A program made the position numbers and the translations under genes. The notes below the pieces were generated by a model. That model made no database searches. It was not told the DNA's origin and worked only from the letters and a program-made list of their open reading frames with translations. A stretch of 5,441 nucleotides of DNA from Nanobdellota archaeon (GTDB taxonomy: Archaea; Nanobdellota; Nanobdellia; Woesearchaeales; GW2011-AR15), in contig JAAXVZ010000110.1 of the NCBI GenBank assembly GCA_013335235.1, positions 1 to 5,441 on the forward strand, written 5' to 3'. This document shows, one piece after another, positions 4,551-5,441 of the stretch. Position 1 is the stretch's first letter; each line of letters opens with the position of its first letter.

Positions 4551-5441
4551 ATGATATTGGATAATCTGCCTGTGCCACCAACCTATGACCAGGTTGTGGA
4601 AAGCTCTGCTTATCCTAAGTACATGGCTCTCCCAGAGAACAGGAGGTTATCTGAAAAAGACTTTGCGAGACTTCGGCAGTATTTTGCAACCCAGGCTGAT
4701 TATTTTAAAGGTGTCGCAGAGGAGTATGATAACCGCAAAAAGAAAGAAGATGCTGTATATTGCAGAAGACTGGCAGCAGACATGCCTAAGCTCTACACCA
4801 GGATAAGGGATAATGTCAGGATAATAACTGAGGAGCAATTCGAGACCATTAGACCTGCCATGCGCCAGGGGATCCAGGAGTTCATAGGCAGCTCTGCCTA
4901 TTATGTGATGCTCCATGGAAAAGACAGAAATGAAGCGCGTTACCATAGCACATACGATATAAGCAGCCGCCTGGATCTTCCAGAAGAAAGATTCATAACT
5001 GAAGCTGACCTGGCAAAATCCAGCAAAGTAGTGAAATCTCTAAGGGAAGGAACAAAAATAATCATTGCTGACGATGGTGCGTATTATGGACAGAACATTG
5101 CCGACCATATCAATGAAATCCTGGATGCAACCGAGCTTACGCCTCAACAAGCGATGGTGGCACTTTTAGGAATCACTGTTTCTGCATATAATTCCCTGAA
5201 CCGGAAGTTCGGCAGCGCATTAACCATAAGTCCGCAGCTCAGGATCCCGGAGATAGATGAATTCCTAAGCGAGGATGATATGGGTTGCCTAAGATTCATG
5301 CACCGCCCTGAAAAAGACGGCACAAGCCTCCAGATCCCGGTATATGGTAACCATGTGTCAACGGTACTCTGGCAGAAAGCACCGGACAATTTCATCCATG
5401 CCCTAAGGAAGCGGGACAACCGCTGGTGGGATGGGAAGAGG
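4551..5441 (+). CDS. Partial CDS: protein with phosphoribosyltransferase-like PRPP loop
   Basis: An open frame of 297 codons runs from the ATG at 4551 to the window edge without a stop, so the C-terminus is missing. Residues 31-110 are a charged helical region. Residues 115-200 resemble a type I phosphoribosyltransferase core. A strand and loop YYVMLHGKDRNEAR (117-130) are placed like the pyrophosphate loop. GTKIIIADDGAYYGQNIADH (167-186) has the hydrophobic strand, paired acids D174-D175, G180 and the following helix of a PRPP-binding motif. The usual threonines are replaced by Y179 and N182, giving a DDxxYxGxN form. A further strand AMVALLGITV (201-210) follows. IPVYGNHVSTVLW (262-274) and QKAPDNF (275-281) form a conserved-looking tail. 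The PRTase assignment is by motif shape only; the substrate is unknown, and it could be a non-enzymatic relative. Translation starts from GGAG, 19 bases after an unknown gene that is probably co-transcribed. Confidence 0.9.
   Translation, partial: MILDNLPVPPTYDQVVESSAYPKYMALPENRRLSEKDFARLRQYFATQADYFKGVAEEYDNRKKKEDAVYCRRLAADMPKLYTRIRDNVRIITEEQFETIRPAMRQGIQEFIGSSAYYVMLHGKDRNEARYHSTYDISSRLDLPEERFITEADLAKSSKVVKSLREGTKIIIADDGAYYGQNIADHINEILDATELTPQQAMVALLGITVSAYNSLNRKFGSALTISPQLRIPEIDEFLSEDDMGCLRFMHRPEKDGTSLQIPVYGNHVSTVLWQKAPDNFIHALRKRDNRWWDGKR

Noticed and set aside
4585..4806. Plus-strand 73-residue open frame
   Set aside because: It is out of frame within the 297-codon frame that starts at 4551 with a Shine-Dalgarno; no start signal of its own.
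4647..5419. Minus-strand open frames opposite the PRTase-like gene
   Set aside because: Antisense shadows; the plus frame is uninterrupted to the window end and carries a recognisable motif.

Overview
This window reads as chromosomal DNA from an archaeon. The evidence is a tRNA-Leu gene with an intron just 3' of the anticodon and no encoded CCA. Nearly every gene also has an AT-rich TATA element centred about 24-27 bases upstream of its start codon, which implies leaderless mRNAs with separate promoters. Genes are compact and switch strand often, two convergent pairs overlap at their stop codons, and AGG/AGA and ATA codons are frequent. Several proteins are small and uncharacterised. A DPANN-type lineage (Woesearchaeota-like) would fit, but that is inference; no marker protein here settles it.

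Layout: (1) 1-100 is the left edge, with at most the last few codons of an upstream gene. (2) 101-225 (-) is tRNA-Leu(UAA) with a 39-nt intron. It is divergent from 281-1087 (+) across an AT-rich element (251-263) that can serve both. (3) 281-1087 and 1112-1849 (+) encode two alpha-helical TPR-like proteins that look like diverged tandem paralogues. (4) 1844-2659 (-) encodes a stand-alone RecB/Cas4-type PD-(D/E)XK nuclease with four cysteines for an Fe-S cluster. (5) 2727-3167 (+) encodes a 146-residue protein whose layout faintly recalls a minimal or degenerate protein-kinase fold. (6) 3146-3895 (-) encodes a class I SAM-dependent methyltransferase of the Methyltransf_24/CmcI type. (7) 3983-4531 (+) encodes an unknown 182-residue protein. 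(8) 4551 to the window end (+) is a long open frame, at least 297 codons without a stop, with a good Shine-Dalgarno and a phosphoribosyltransferase-like PRPP loop.

No single pathway ties the genes together. The two credible functional units are the paralogous TPR-like pair (281-1849) and the unknown plus PRTase-like pair (3983-5441). The nuclease is not beside any CRISPR array or other cas gene. No mobile element, CRISPR array or long repeat is visible. The least described parts are the PRTase-like protein with its small partner, the duplicated TPR-like pair, and the promoter layout, in which two TATA elements overlap the stop codon of the preceding gene.
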